From: Corella eumyota
Taxonomy: Eukaryota; Chordata; Ascidiacea; Phlebobranchia; Corellidae
Length of the DNA: 64,000 nucleotides
Assembly (NCBI GenBank): GCA_963082875.1
Contig: OY720100.1
Location: 3,596,001-3,660,000, forward strand
Direction: 5' to 3'
Part shown: in pieces, positions 49,652 to 60,168 of the stretch
How the letters are laid out: every line of letters starts with the position of its first letter
How positions within the stretch are numbered: the first letter of the stretch is position 1
Notes under the pieces: generated by a model
Database searches by the model: none
What the model saw: only the letters and a program-made list of their open reading frames with translations
Told to the model about the DNA's origin: nothing
Made by a program: the position numbers and the translations under genes

Positions 49652-52600
49652 AAGACGATTTTGTGAAGCTAAAGGATTTAATGAGGAATAAAGAACAACA
49701 TCTGGAGGATCTGATGATGATTTCATGAAAAATGAATAAACTTTTGAAGGATCTAATGAGGAATCGAGAAAGATAGGTAACATGTAGTCTTCTGAAAAAC
49801 AAGGTAGTCTGTTAACCAATTTTAATTTTTAGTTTGACATAGATAACTGCTTTTTAGCTTTCTTTTTAAGGTTTCAGATTTCAGATGACGATCTTGTGAA
49901 CCTGGAGGATCTGATGAGGAATAGAGGAACATCTAGAGGATCTGATGATTATTTCATGAAGAATAAAGGAACATCTGCAGGATCTAATGAGGAATCGAGA
50001 AAGATAGGTAACATAAAGTCTTCTGAACAACAAAATAATATGTTAACTAATTTTAATTTTTAATTAGACATATGTAACTGCTTTTTAGCTTTCTTTTTGA
50101 GGTTTTAGATTTCAGATGACGATCTCGTGAACCTGGAGGATCTGATGAGGAATAGAGGAACATCTGGAGGATCTAATGGTGATTTCATAAGAAATAAAGG
50201 AACATCTGGAGGATCTAATGAGAAATCAAGAAAGATAAGTAAAATGTAGTCTTCCGAACAACATGGTAATCTGTTAACCAATTTTAATTTTTAATTAGAC
50301 ATAAATAACTGCTTTTTAGCTTTCTTTTTAAGGTTTTAGATTTCAGATGGCGATATCTCGTGAACCTGGAGGATCTGATCAGGAATAGAGGAACATCTGG
50401 AGGATCGAATGGTGATTTCATAAGAAATAAAGGAACATCTGGAGGATCTAATGAGGAATCGAGAAAGATAGGTAACATGTAGTCTTCTGAACAATGAGGT
50501 AATATTTTAACTAATTTTAATTTTTAATTAGACATATATAACTGCTTTTTAGCTTTTTTTTTAAGGTTTTAGATTTCAGATGACGACCTCGTGAACCTGG
50601 CGGATCTGATGAGGAATAGAGGAACACATGGAGGATTTAATGATGATTTCATGAAGAATGAAGGAACATCTCAAGGATCTAATGAGGAATCGAGAAAGAT
50701 AGGTAACATGTAGTCTTCTGAACAACAAGGTAATATGTTAACCAATTTTGATTTTTAATTAGACATATTAACTGCTTTTTAGCTTTTTTTTAAAGTTTTA
50801 GATTTCAGATGACGATCTCGTGAACCTGGAGGATCTGATGAGGAAAGGAGGAACATATAGAGGATCTGATGATGATTTCATGATAAATGAAGGAACATCT
50901 GGAGGATCTAATGAGAAATCGAGAAAGATAAGTAACATGTAGTCTTCTGAACAACAAGGTAATATGTTAACCAATTTTAATTTTTAATTAAACATACATA
51001 ACTGCTTTTTAGCTTTTTTTTAAGGTTTCAGATTTCAGATGGCGATCTCGTGAACCTGGAGGATCTGATGAGGAATAGAAGAACATCTGGTGGATCTGAA
51101 GGTGATTTCATGAAAAATGAATGAACATCTGGAGGATCTAATGAGGAATCGAGAAAGATGGGTAACATGTAGTCTTCTGAATAACAAGGTAATATGTTAA
51201 CCAATTTTAATTTTTAATTAAACATACATAACGGCTTTTTAGCTTTTTTTTAAGGTTTCAGATTTCAGATGGCGATCTCGTGAACCTGGAGGATCTGATG
51301 AGGAATAGAAGAACATCTGGTGGATCTGAAGGTGATTTCATGAAAAATGAATGAACATCTGGAGGATCTAATGAGGAATCGAGAAAGATGGGTAACATGT
51401 AGTCTTCTGAACAACAAGGTAATATTTTAACTAATTTTAATTTTTATTTAGACATATTTAACTGCTTTTTAGCTTTCTTTTTAAGATTTTAGATTTCAGA
51501 TGACGATCTCGTGAACCTGGAGGATCTGATGAGGAATAGAGGAACATCTAGAGGATCTGATGATGAATTCATGAAAAATGAAGGAAGATCTGGAGGATGT
51601 AATGAGGAATCGAGAAAGATAAGTAACATGTAGTCTTCTGAACAACAAGGTAATATTTTAACTAATTTAAATTTTTTATTAGACATATATAACTGCTTTT
51701 TAGCTTTCTTTTTAAGGTTTTAGATTTCAGATGACGATCTCGTGAACCTGACAGATCTGATGAGGAATAAAGGAACACATGGAGGATTTAATGATGATTT
51801 CATGAAGAATAAAGGAACATCTCGAGGATCTAATGAGGAATTGAGAAAGATAGGTAACATGTAGTCTTCTGAACAACAAGGTAATATGTTAACCAATTTT
51901 GATTTTTAATTAGACATAGATAACTGCTTTTTAGCTTTCTTTTTAAGGTTTTAGATTTCAGATGACGATCTCGTGAACCTGGAGGATCTGATGACGAATA
52001 GAGGAACATCTAGAGGATCTGATGATGAATTCATGAAAAATGAAGGAGCATCTGGAGGATGTAATGAGGAATCGAGAAAGATAAGTAACATGTAGTCTTC
52101 TGAACAACAAGGTAATATTTTAACTAATTTTAATTTTTAATTAGACATATATAACTGCTTTTTAGCTTTTTTTTAAGGTTTTAGATTTCAGATGATGACC
52201 TCGTGAACCTGACGGATCTGATGAGGAATAGAGGAACACATGGAGGATTTAATGATGATTTCATGAAGAATGAAGGAACATCTCGAGGATCTAATGAGGA
52301 ACCGAGAAAGATAAGTAACATGTAGTCTTCTGAACAACAAGGTAATATGTTAACCAATTTTGATTCTTAATTAGACATAGATAACTGCTTTTTAGCTTTT
52401 TTTTAAGGTTTTAGATTTCAGATGACGATCTCGTGAACCTAGAGGATCTGATGAGGAAAGGAGGAACATCTAGAGGATCTGATGATGATTTTATGATAAA
52501 TGAAGGAACATCTGGAGGATCTAATGAGAAATCGAGAAAGATAAGTAACATGTAGTCTTCTGAGCAACAAGGTAATATATTAACCAATTTTAATTTTTAA

Positions 52601-53486
52601 TTAAACATACATAACTGCTTTTTAACTTTTTTTTAAGGTTTTAGATTTCAGATGACGATCTCGTGAACCTAGAGGATCTGATGAGGAAAGGAGGAACATC
52701 TAGAGGATCTGATGATGATTTTATGATAAATGAAGGAACATCTGGAGGATGTAATGAGGAATTGAGAAAGATAGGTAACATGTAGTCTTCTGAACAACAA
52801 GGTAATATGTTAACCAATTTTAATTTTTAATTAAACATACATAACTGCTTCTTAGCTTTCTTTTTAAGGTTTTAGATTTCAGATGACGATCTCGTGAACC
52901 TGGAGGATCTGATGAGGAATAGAGGAACATCTAGAGGATCTGATGATGAATTCATGAAAAATGAAGGAACATCTGGAGGATGTAATGAGGAATCGAGAAA
53001 GATAGGTAACATGTAGTCTTTTGAACAACAAGGTAATATGTTAACTAATTTTAATTTTTAAATAGACATATATAACTGCTTTTTAGCTTTCTTTTTAAGG
53101 TTTTAGATTTCAGATGACGATCTCGTGAACCTAGAGGATCTGATGAGGAAAGGAGGAACATCTAGAGGATCTGATGATGAGTTCATGATAAATGAAGGAA
53201 CATCTGGAGGATCTAATGAGAAATCAAGAAAGATAAGTAACATGTAGTCTTCTGAACAACAAGGTAATATAATATGTTAACCAATTTTAATAATTAATTA
53301 ATCATACATAACTGCTTTTTAGCCTTTTTTTTAAGGTTTCAGATTTCAGATGGCGATCTCGAGAACCTGGAGAATGCATTAATGAATAAAAGAACATCTG
53401 AAGGATCTGATGATAATTTGATGAAGAATAGAGGAACATCTGGAGGATCTGGTGATGATCTGATAAGAGAGGTAGTTGTTAATTGA
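49652..53486 (+). repeat. Array of 17 exon-like tandem units, period about 230 bp
   Basis: Core starts: 49652, 49885, 50116, 50347, 50580, 50809, 51039, 51269, 51500, 51731, 51962, 52192, 52422, 52652, 52883, 53114, 53350. Spacing is 229-236 bp, mostly 230-231. Each core follows CTTTTTAGCTTTCTTTTTAA, GGTTTTAG and ATTTCAG, and ends AGAAAGATAG or AGAAAGATAA before GTAACATGTAG. Spacers are as conserved as cores, so units are being homogenised. Core subtypes recur in blocks: units 5-6 resemble 12-13, units 9-10 resemble 11-12, and units 7 and 8 are almost identical over the full period. This points to segmental duplication by unequal exchange. Confidence 0.93.
49885..53486 (+). CDS. Candidate gene built from tandem 123-nt phase-1 exons (hypothetical)
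   Basis: With the ATTTCAG acceptor, cores of units 2, 3, 5, 6 and 9-16 are each exactly 123 nt, open, and phase 1 at both ends. Any of these twelve can therefore join or be skipped in frame. Each gives 41 residues of the type DDLVNLEDLMRNRGTSGG, DDFMKNKGTSGGSN, EESRKI: acidic, Gly/Ser-rich and internally repeated about every 14 residues. The last core (53350-53486) changes to DDLIREVVVN and a TGA, like a terminal exon. Units 7 and 8 keep 123 nt but carry TGA at codon 29; units 1 and 4 are 125 nt and lose frame. No 5' exon with a start codon was found. The minus strand is also often open but has no splice signals. No known family is recognised. It could be a real repeat-protein gene, a decayed one, or a satellite with splice-like borders. 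Confidence 0.4.
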
Positions 53487-53965
53487 GGTTTTAATAAGTT
53501 GTGAGAAGAAGAACAAAAAGGTGATTTCTTTAACATACGGTAAGATATTTGTTTTTTAATAAATATATATATATATATATTAAATTGATAATAACATTAT
53601 TTATAATTTTTGAGTGTACATCTTTCTATATGCATTTTCCCTAATAAAAGTCCTACACCCTAACCCTAAAGGCAAAGGCCTCAGCTTGTCAAATTTGAGG
53701 TATTGTTGATTACAGATATATACTAAAAATGACCAATTATTAGAATTAACCTAGTTGTATTAGGCGGGTCGTCAATCTTGCGTTTAATCTAATTCGTGCG
53801 CGTGTTGCAACATACGCTTCGTTGGTCGCTTTAGTTTGCGTCGCTTTCGTCGTTCGTTGTTCGTCGCTTACGTCGTTCGTCGCTTTTTCTCGTTCGTCGC
53901 TTTTCGCTTCGACTTACACGTCAGTTTGCCTCGCTTTAGTTGTCGTAGCTATATTACCATCTGCT
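53487..53965 (+). repeat. Right flank of the array, paralogous to 48800-49450
   Basis: It matches the left flank in order: CAAAAAGGTGATTTCTT, GGTAAGATATTTG, an (AT)n tract at 53557-53580, TTGTTGATTACAGATATA, TAGGCGGGTCGTCAATCTTG and CGTGCGCGTGTTGCAAC, then CGTCGCTTTCGTCGTTCG-type repeats. The 25-bp unit was not amplified here. Similarity stops near 53960. Confidence 0.75.
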
Positions 53966-54434
53966 AGGTGGAGATCTGTAGACGTCAAAGTCGACCGCTA
54001 GTTGGCGTACTAGAGTGCGATCAGCTGGGATCTACATGCCTGCTATTTGATTTGTTAGCTATTTGTTTATCAGTTACCTACTACTAATAAGTAGGCTTCT
54101 ATTTTGTGTATTGTATTTGTTTAATAACTTGTTGGTTGGTATTTTAATTTATTGTAACCACCTTACAATTTGTTTGTTTATTTTAATAATTTTTTTAATT
54201 ATTTTCTAATATTATCCCTTTTTTTAATAAAAGTTTGGTATTCATGCAGTAAATACGTATAACTAAATAATTAATTTTATATATTTGTAATTAAATTAAA
54301 CAACTGTACCAAATAACATATTTAATTCTTTTCAATTTTTTTCGAGGTCATTTTGTCTACATTGTGTTTAATGCAATCCAGTGTTTTGGATTAGGTTACA
54401 CTTCGATGATGTCACCCTCTGATCATGTCACCTT
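53966..54434. other. Unassigned stretch between array flank and unit fragment
   Basis: No gene or repeat recognised. It includes a short less AT-rich part (53960-54050), then AT-rich DNA. Confidence 0.35.
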
Positions 54435-54562
54435 TTGAATCGAGAAAGATAGGTAACATATAGTCTTCTAAATGACAAGGTAATATGTTCACTATTTTTT
54501 TGTGATTAGAAATAGATAACTGCTTTCCAGCTTTTTTTTTAAGGTTTCAGATGACGATGTTT
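54435..54562 (+). repeat. Orphan fragment of the exon-like unit
   Basis: GAATCGAGAAAGATAG|GTAACATATAGTCTTCTAAA, then the whole spacer with AACTGCTTTCCAGC, a T-run and AAGGTTTCAG|ATGACGATG. This is the end of one core, a full spacer and the first bases of the next core. The sequence then passes directly into the GATGTTGCTACC minisatellite. Confidence 0.8.
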
Positions 54563-56455
54563 CTACTACCTTCCAATGATATTGCTACCCCCTGTGTCCC
54601 GATGACGTTGATACCACTTTCTGGATGATGTTGCTACCTCTCGCTGATAATGTTATTACCCCAAATGATGTCATTACCCCCCTAATACCTTTTCTACCAC
54701 TTTCCGATGATGTTGCTACCCGACGATAATTTTTTTCCACTTTTCAATGATGTTGCTAACCCCACCAACCCCCCCTGCCCCCCTCCTCCTGATAATGTTG
54801 CTACCTCTAATGATGTTGCTACCACTTTCTGATGATGTTGTTACCCCTCCATGATGATGTTGCTACGCCCAATGATGTCGCTAACCCCCGATTCTGTTGC
54901 TACTACTTTCCGGTGATGTTGCTACCTCTGATAATTTTTCTTCTACTTTTCAATGATGTTGTTGTCCTCAAATAATGTTGCTTCCCCCTGAAAATGTTGT
55001 TACGACCTTATGGTTATGTTGCTACCAAAGATATTGGTGCTGCCTCTATTGATGTTACTACCCCAGATGATGTTGTTGCCTTTAAATGATGTTGTTACCC
55101 TCCAGAAAATTTTTCTTTCACTTTTCAATGACGTTGTTACCCCCCTGCGTCTCGATGATGTTGATAACACTTTCTAATGATGTTGCTACCCCTCGCTAAT
55201 GATGTTGTTACCCCCCAATGATGCCGCTACCCCCTAATACCTTTGCTACCACTTTCCGATGATGTTGCCACCTCCGATAATTTTTCTTCCACTTTCTAAT
55301 GATGTTGCTCTACCCCTCCATGGTGATGTTGCTAACCCCAATTCTGTTGCTACCACTTTCCGGTTATGTTGCTACCCCCCGATAATTTTACTTCCACTTT
55401 CCAATGATGTTTTTGCCCTTACACAAAACCCCTGAAAATGTTGTTACCACCATATGGTTATGTTGCTACCTACCGATATCGTTGCAGCCTCTAATGATGT
55501 TGCTACAACCTTCCAATGATGTTGCTACAACCTTCCAATGTTGCTACCCCAGATGATGTTGTTGCCTTTTGATGATATTGTAAATAATGATGTTGTTACC
55601 CTCCAGAAAATTCTTTCACTTTCCAATGATGTTGCTACTCCCCCGCATCCCAATGATATCGATACCACTTTCTGATGATGTTGCTACCCTTCGTTGATGA
55701 TGTTGTTACCCCAGATAATGCTGTTACCCCCCTAATACCTTTGCTACCACTTTCCGATGATGTTGCCACCCCCCGATAATTTTTATTCTACTTTCTAACG
55801 ATGTTGCTATTCTTTCCCCCCCCCAGAGTCCCAATAATGTTGTTACCTCTAAGGATGTTGCTACCACCTCCCTATGATGTTGCTATCCTCCTGCGTCCCA
55901 ATAATGTTGCTACCACTTTCTGATGATGTTGCTACCCCTCCATGATGATGTTGCTACCCCCAATGATGTTGCTAACCCCCGATTCTTTTGCTACCACTTT
56001 TCGGTGATGTTGCTACCCCCGATAATTTTTCCTTCATTTTCCAATGATGTTGTTGCCCTTACATAATGTCGCTGCCCCCTGAAAATATTGTTACCACCTT
56101 ATGCTTACGTTGCTACCTACTGATATTGTTGCTGCCTCTAATGATGTTGCTACTACATTCCGATGATGTTGCTACCCCAGATGGTGCCTTTTGATGATGT
56201 TGTAAATGATAATGTTGCCTTTTAATGATGTTGTTACCTTCCAGAAAATTTTTTTTTAAAATTTTCAATGATGTTGCTACCCCCCGCATCCCGATGATGT
56301 TGATACAACTTTCTGATAATGTTGCTACCACTTTCCAATGATAATGCTACCATCTTTTGATAATGTTGCTACCATTTTCTGATGATGTTGCTACCCATGA
56401 TGATGTTGTTACCACTTTCTGATGATGTTGCTACAACTTCCCAATGATGTTTGCC
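54556..56455. repeat. Degenerate GATGATGTTGCTACC minisatellite
   Basis: About 1.9 kb. The core AATGATGTTGCTACC is joined by variable C-rich or CACTTTCC linkers, giving spacings of roughly 18-30 bp, with longer blocks (for instance TGATAATTTTTCTTCCACTT) repeated at several places. Many indels and no stable frame; short open frames on either strand are by-products. It is pyrimidine-rich on the plus strand compared with its surroundings. Confidence 0.88.
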
Positions 56456-56549
56456 AAGTTGAGACATTCGTTCGATAATGTGACCAGTTCGTGCTTTCCC
56501 ACTAGAGCTATATTGGGTTATATTATATGAATTATTTATTTATTAATAT

Positions 56550-58512
56550 TGTTTTTTTGTATTCTTTTCTGTGGTCAATATTATTTAAAGCCTTATTTTC
56601 CTGATTTTTTTGTCGATCATTTTTATGTTTTTAGTTTCTTTTTTTATTCTTTTATGTTGTCAATATTAATTATATTTTTAGCAATATTTTTGTATTTCTT
56701 TCTGTTGTCGATATTATTTATGTTTTTAGCCTTATTATTTCATATTGTTTATGTTTTTAGCCTTATTTATTTCGTATTTCTTTTTGTTGTCGATATTATT
56801 TATGTTTTTAGCCTTAATTTTACACATTGTTTTCTGTTGTCGATATTATTTATGTTCTTATTTCTTTTTGTTGACGATATTGTTTATGTTTTAAGCCTTA
56901 TTTTTCTTAGATTTCTTTCTGTTGTCGATATTATTTATGTTTTTAGCCTTATTTTTTCATATTTCTTTCTGTTGTCGATATTATTTATGTTTTTAGCCTT
57001 AATTTCACATATTCTTTTCTATTGTCGATATTATTTATGTTCTTAGCCTTAATTTCACGTACTTTCATGTTGTTGATATTAATTGTGTTCTAAGCCTTAT
57101 TTTTACGTATTCTTGTCTGTTGTCGATTTTATTTATGTTTTTAGCCTTAATTTCACATACTCTTTTCTGTTATTGATATTATTTGTGTTCTCAGCCTTAT
57201 TTTTTCGTATTTCTTTCTGTTGTTGATATTGTTTATGTTTTTAGCCTTATTTTTTTCGAATTTCTTTTTTTTGTCGATATTATTTATGTTTTTAGCCTTA
57301 ATTTTACGTATTCTTTTCTATTGTCGATATCATTTATGTTCTTAGCCTCATTTATTTCATATTTCTTTCTGTTGTCGATATTGTTTATGTTTTTAGCCTT
57401 ATTTTTTTCGTATTTCTTTTTTTTGTCGATATTATTTATGTTTTTAGCCTTAATTTTACGTATTCTTTTCTATTGTCGATATCATTTATGTTCTTAGCCT
57501 CATTTATTTCATATTTCTTTCTGTTGTCGATATTGTTTATGTTTTTAGCCTTATTTTTTTCGTATTTCTTTTTTTTGTCGATATTATTTATGTTTTTAGC
57601 CTTAATTTTACGTATTCTTTTCTATTGTCGATATCATTTATGTTCTTAGCCTTATTTATTTCATATTTCTTTTTGTTGTTGATATTATTTATGTTCTTAG
57701 CCTTATTTTTTCATATTTTGTTATGTTGTTGACATTGTTTATATTTTTAGCCTTATTTTCATGTATTCTTTCTGTTGTCGATATTATTTATGTTTTTAGC
57801 CTTAATTTCACGTACTCTTTTCTGTTATCAATATTATTTGTGTTCTCAGCCTTATTTTTTTTTGTATTTCTTTCTGTTGTCGATATTATTTATGTTTTTA
57901 GCCTTAATTTCATGTATTCTTGTCTGCTGTGGATATCATTTATGTTCTAAGCCTTATTTATTCATATTTTGTTATGTTGTTGACATTGTTTATATTTTTA
58001 GCCTTATTTTCATGTATTCTTTCTGTTGTCGATATTATTTATGTTTTTAGCCTTAATTTCACGTACTCTTTTCTGTTATCAATATTATTTGTGTTCTCAG
58101 CCTTATTTTTTTTGTATTTCTTTCTGTTGTCGATATTATTTATGTTTTTAGCCTTAATTTCATGTATTCTTGTCTGCTGTGGATATCATTTATGTTCTAA
58201 GCCTTATTTATTTCATATTTCTTTCTGGTGTCATTTATTTCATATTTCGGCCTCATTTATTTCATATTTCTTTCTGTTGTCGATATTATTTATGTTTTCA
58301 GCCTTAATTTTACGTACTCTTTTCTGTTATCGATATTATTTGTGTTCTCAGCCTTATTTTTTTTGTATTTCTTTCTGTTGTCGATATTATTTATGTTCTT
58401 AGCCTTATTTATTTCGTATTTCTTTCTGTTATTGATATTATTTATGTTCCTAGCCTTGTTTTTACGTATTCTTTTCTGTTGTCGATATTATTTATGTTTT
58501 TAGACTTATTTT
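56550..58512 (+). repeat. 50-bp minisatellite with higher-order repeats
   Basis: The unit, about 50 bp, contains TGTTGTCGATATTATTTATG and TTTTTAGCCTTA; about 40 copies. Higher-order repeats are visible: a three-unit block of about 150 bp repeats around 57240, 57400 and 57545, and a five-unit block of about 250 bp starting CATATTTTGTTATGTTGTTG repeats at 57710 and 57965. Fifty is not a multiple of three, and the open frames of up to 165 codons (hydrophobic, Leu/Phe/Tyr-rich) arise because the T-rich unit lacks stops on this strand; I do not call them genes. Confidence 0.93.
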
Positions 58513-59090
58513 TTTCCCTTATTTTGATATTATTAATAAATTTTGTTTAACAAAATTTCATATGCTTTTTTTTAATGACATAAACCTATTTAGTGACGTA
58601 ATCGGGTTGTAACGTTACTGCTTTTAAAGTAGATAAGTACAGTAGAGTAGTAGGGATAAATTTAATATTCCTCTTTTATTTACACTACTGGTTGTTTAAG
58701 CTCAAAGAATTGTGATGCTTATTATATTAAAGCGTATAACTTTTTTATTTTTAACAACAGCTTTGTGTAATTTATTATTAGTTGAATTTCCTCTTTTTTA
58801 AACCTTTTATATTTCAGTTGGGTTTTGTCTGGGTGCTTCAGTTTATCTTGAAATACATGAATACACTTCAGCATTAAGGAAATTATTTAGATTTAACGTT
58901 TCAATAGTTTAACTTGCTTACAATTTTATTTCTTGTTTTATGCATCACGTCCTTTACCCAACAATTAGCTCTTGGTTGCAGTTTGTAAGTTTTAAATTAA
59001 AGATTATCTACATGAGTAAGATTTTATTTTCATAAGATTTTTTATTTGTCTAATAAAAGGATTTGTTCGTAAATAAAATTCCTTCACTAG
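58513..59090. other. Unassigned AT-rich stretch
   Basis: No gene, repeat or RNA recognised between the 50-bp minisatellite and the SINE. Confidence 0.35.
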
Positions 59091-59359
59091 CCCAATGTTA
59101 CCACTGGCTAAAAACGGCTTTACTACATAAAGTTTTGGGTTCGATTTTTAATGCTGTTATGCTCTTGAGTAGGGCACCATAAACGGTAACTTTTGCTAAG
59201 CCAACACCTTACACCCAGTAAAATTATTGGCAATTAGAATCAATATTATTCCAAACTGTCAAAGTCAACTTAAGACTGGGTTAGTGTTACACATGTTACT
59301 CTATGTTTAAGCCGTAAAGTTGTCCATTCCACATTGAGGATGATTAAGTACAAAAAAAT
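59091..59359 (+). repeat. Old full-length tRNA-derived SINE
   Basis: Diverged from the copies at 16534 and 18517 but collinear: box B GGGTTCGATTTTT, TCTTGAGTAGGGCACCATAA, AACTTAAGACTGGGTTAG, TTACTCTATGTTTAAGCCG and the tail ACATTGAGGATGATTAAGTA plus A's. The box A region is largely lost. Confidence 0.75.
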
Positions 59360-59502
59360 GATTTATTAAATTTGTATTGTTTACAGTTCTATTTGTTTTC
59401 TCTTCATGGTTGAAAAATTAATTTAAAATTAAAATATTTGAAATTAAAATAGTTTTAAGGTTAGTAATCCTGAACTGTTTTTGCCAAGTTGACATTAAAA
59501 AG

Positions 59503-59696
59503 AAGGAAAATATGTGCCCTCCACTAATAAAACTCTTCCATTTTCTATTGGACCTAGGTTGTGTATTGGTGAAAATTTAGCCAGAATAAAATTTTTAATC
59601 TTCTTCGTCAGATTTTTGCAAACGTTCGAGACTTCTTTCAAAGGAAGACTACCTAGCTTAGATGATGATATGAGTAGTGGACTCAAACACACATGA
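59503..59696 (+). pseudogene. Orphan cytochrome P450 haem-binding exon
   Basis: An open stretch of about 64 codons ending in TGA. It reads EGKYVPSTNKTLPFSIG, then PRLCIGENLARIKFLIFF. This is the P450 haem-ligand loop F-x-x-G-x-R-x-C-x-G with the axial cysteine, then the L-helix ENLAR and a C-terminal tail ending KHT. The spacing and PFS-GPR-CIGE pattern fit CYP2-clan microsomal P450s. The last 60-odd residues of a protein of about 490 are present; no other P450 exon is seen within the window, and a stop lies just upstream in frame. It is either a duplicated terminal exon or the relic of a lost gene; the frame itself is intact. Confidence 0.75.
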
Positions 59697-59739
59697 CCCT
59701 ACTGTGAATGTTTTTTACAATCAAGATAGTTTTATTATA

Positions 59740-60133
59740 ATGTTTGTGAGGAAAAATTTAACATTAACTTTGAGCAAATGTTAATCTTATATATAACCGA
59801 CCAAAATTTAAAAACCTAATAACAATCTTTAAATTTGAATAAACAAACACCTATTAATTAGTATTTAGTGACAAAAATTAAAATTTTAATTCATTTTTGA
59901 GTTACCAATATCAAGATATACAAATGGCCAAGATTTAAAAAATAAATAACAAATTTGAAATTTTAATAAATAAACACCTACTAATTAGTAATTAGTGATA
60001 ATTAAATGTTGTAAATAGGAGAAAGAAAACACAATCTGATAATAAACAACATACTAAAATTTCAAAACTATAAAAGTTCAAAAACAAAAGTTATGTTAAC
60101 TCAAAATTTACAGCTTATAAGACACTGGAAAAG

Positions 60134-60168
<35 letters not shown>

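Noticed and set aside
49587-53536. Minus-strand open frames ending SSSEI across array units
   Set aside because: They run through both core and spacer, lack splice signals on that strand, and mirror the open plus-strand cores.
56549-58503. Long hydrophobic open frames (up to 165 codons) that look like membrane proteins
   Set aside because: They follow the 50-bp minisatellite, shift frame with each unit and have no start context, splice structure or homology.
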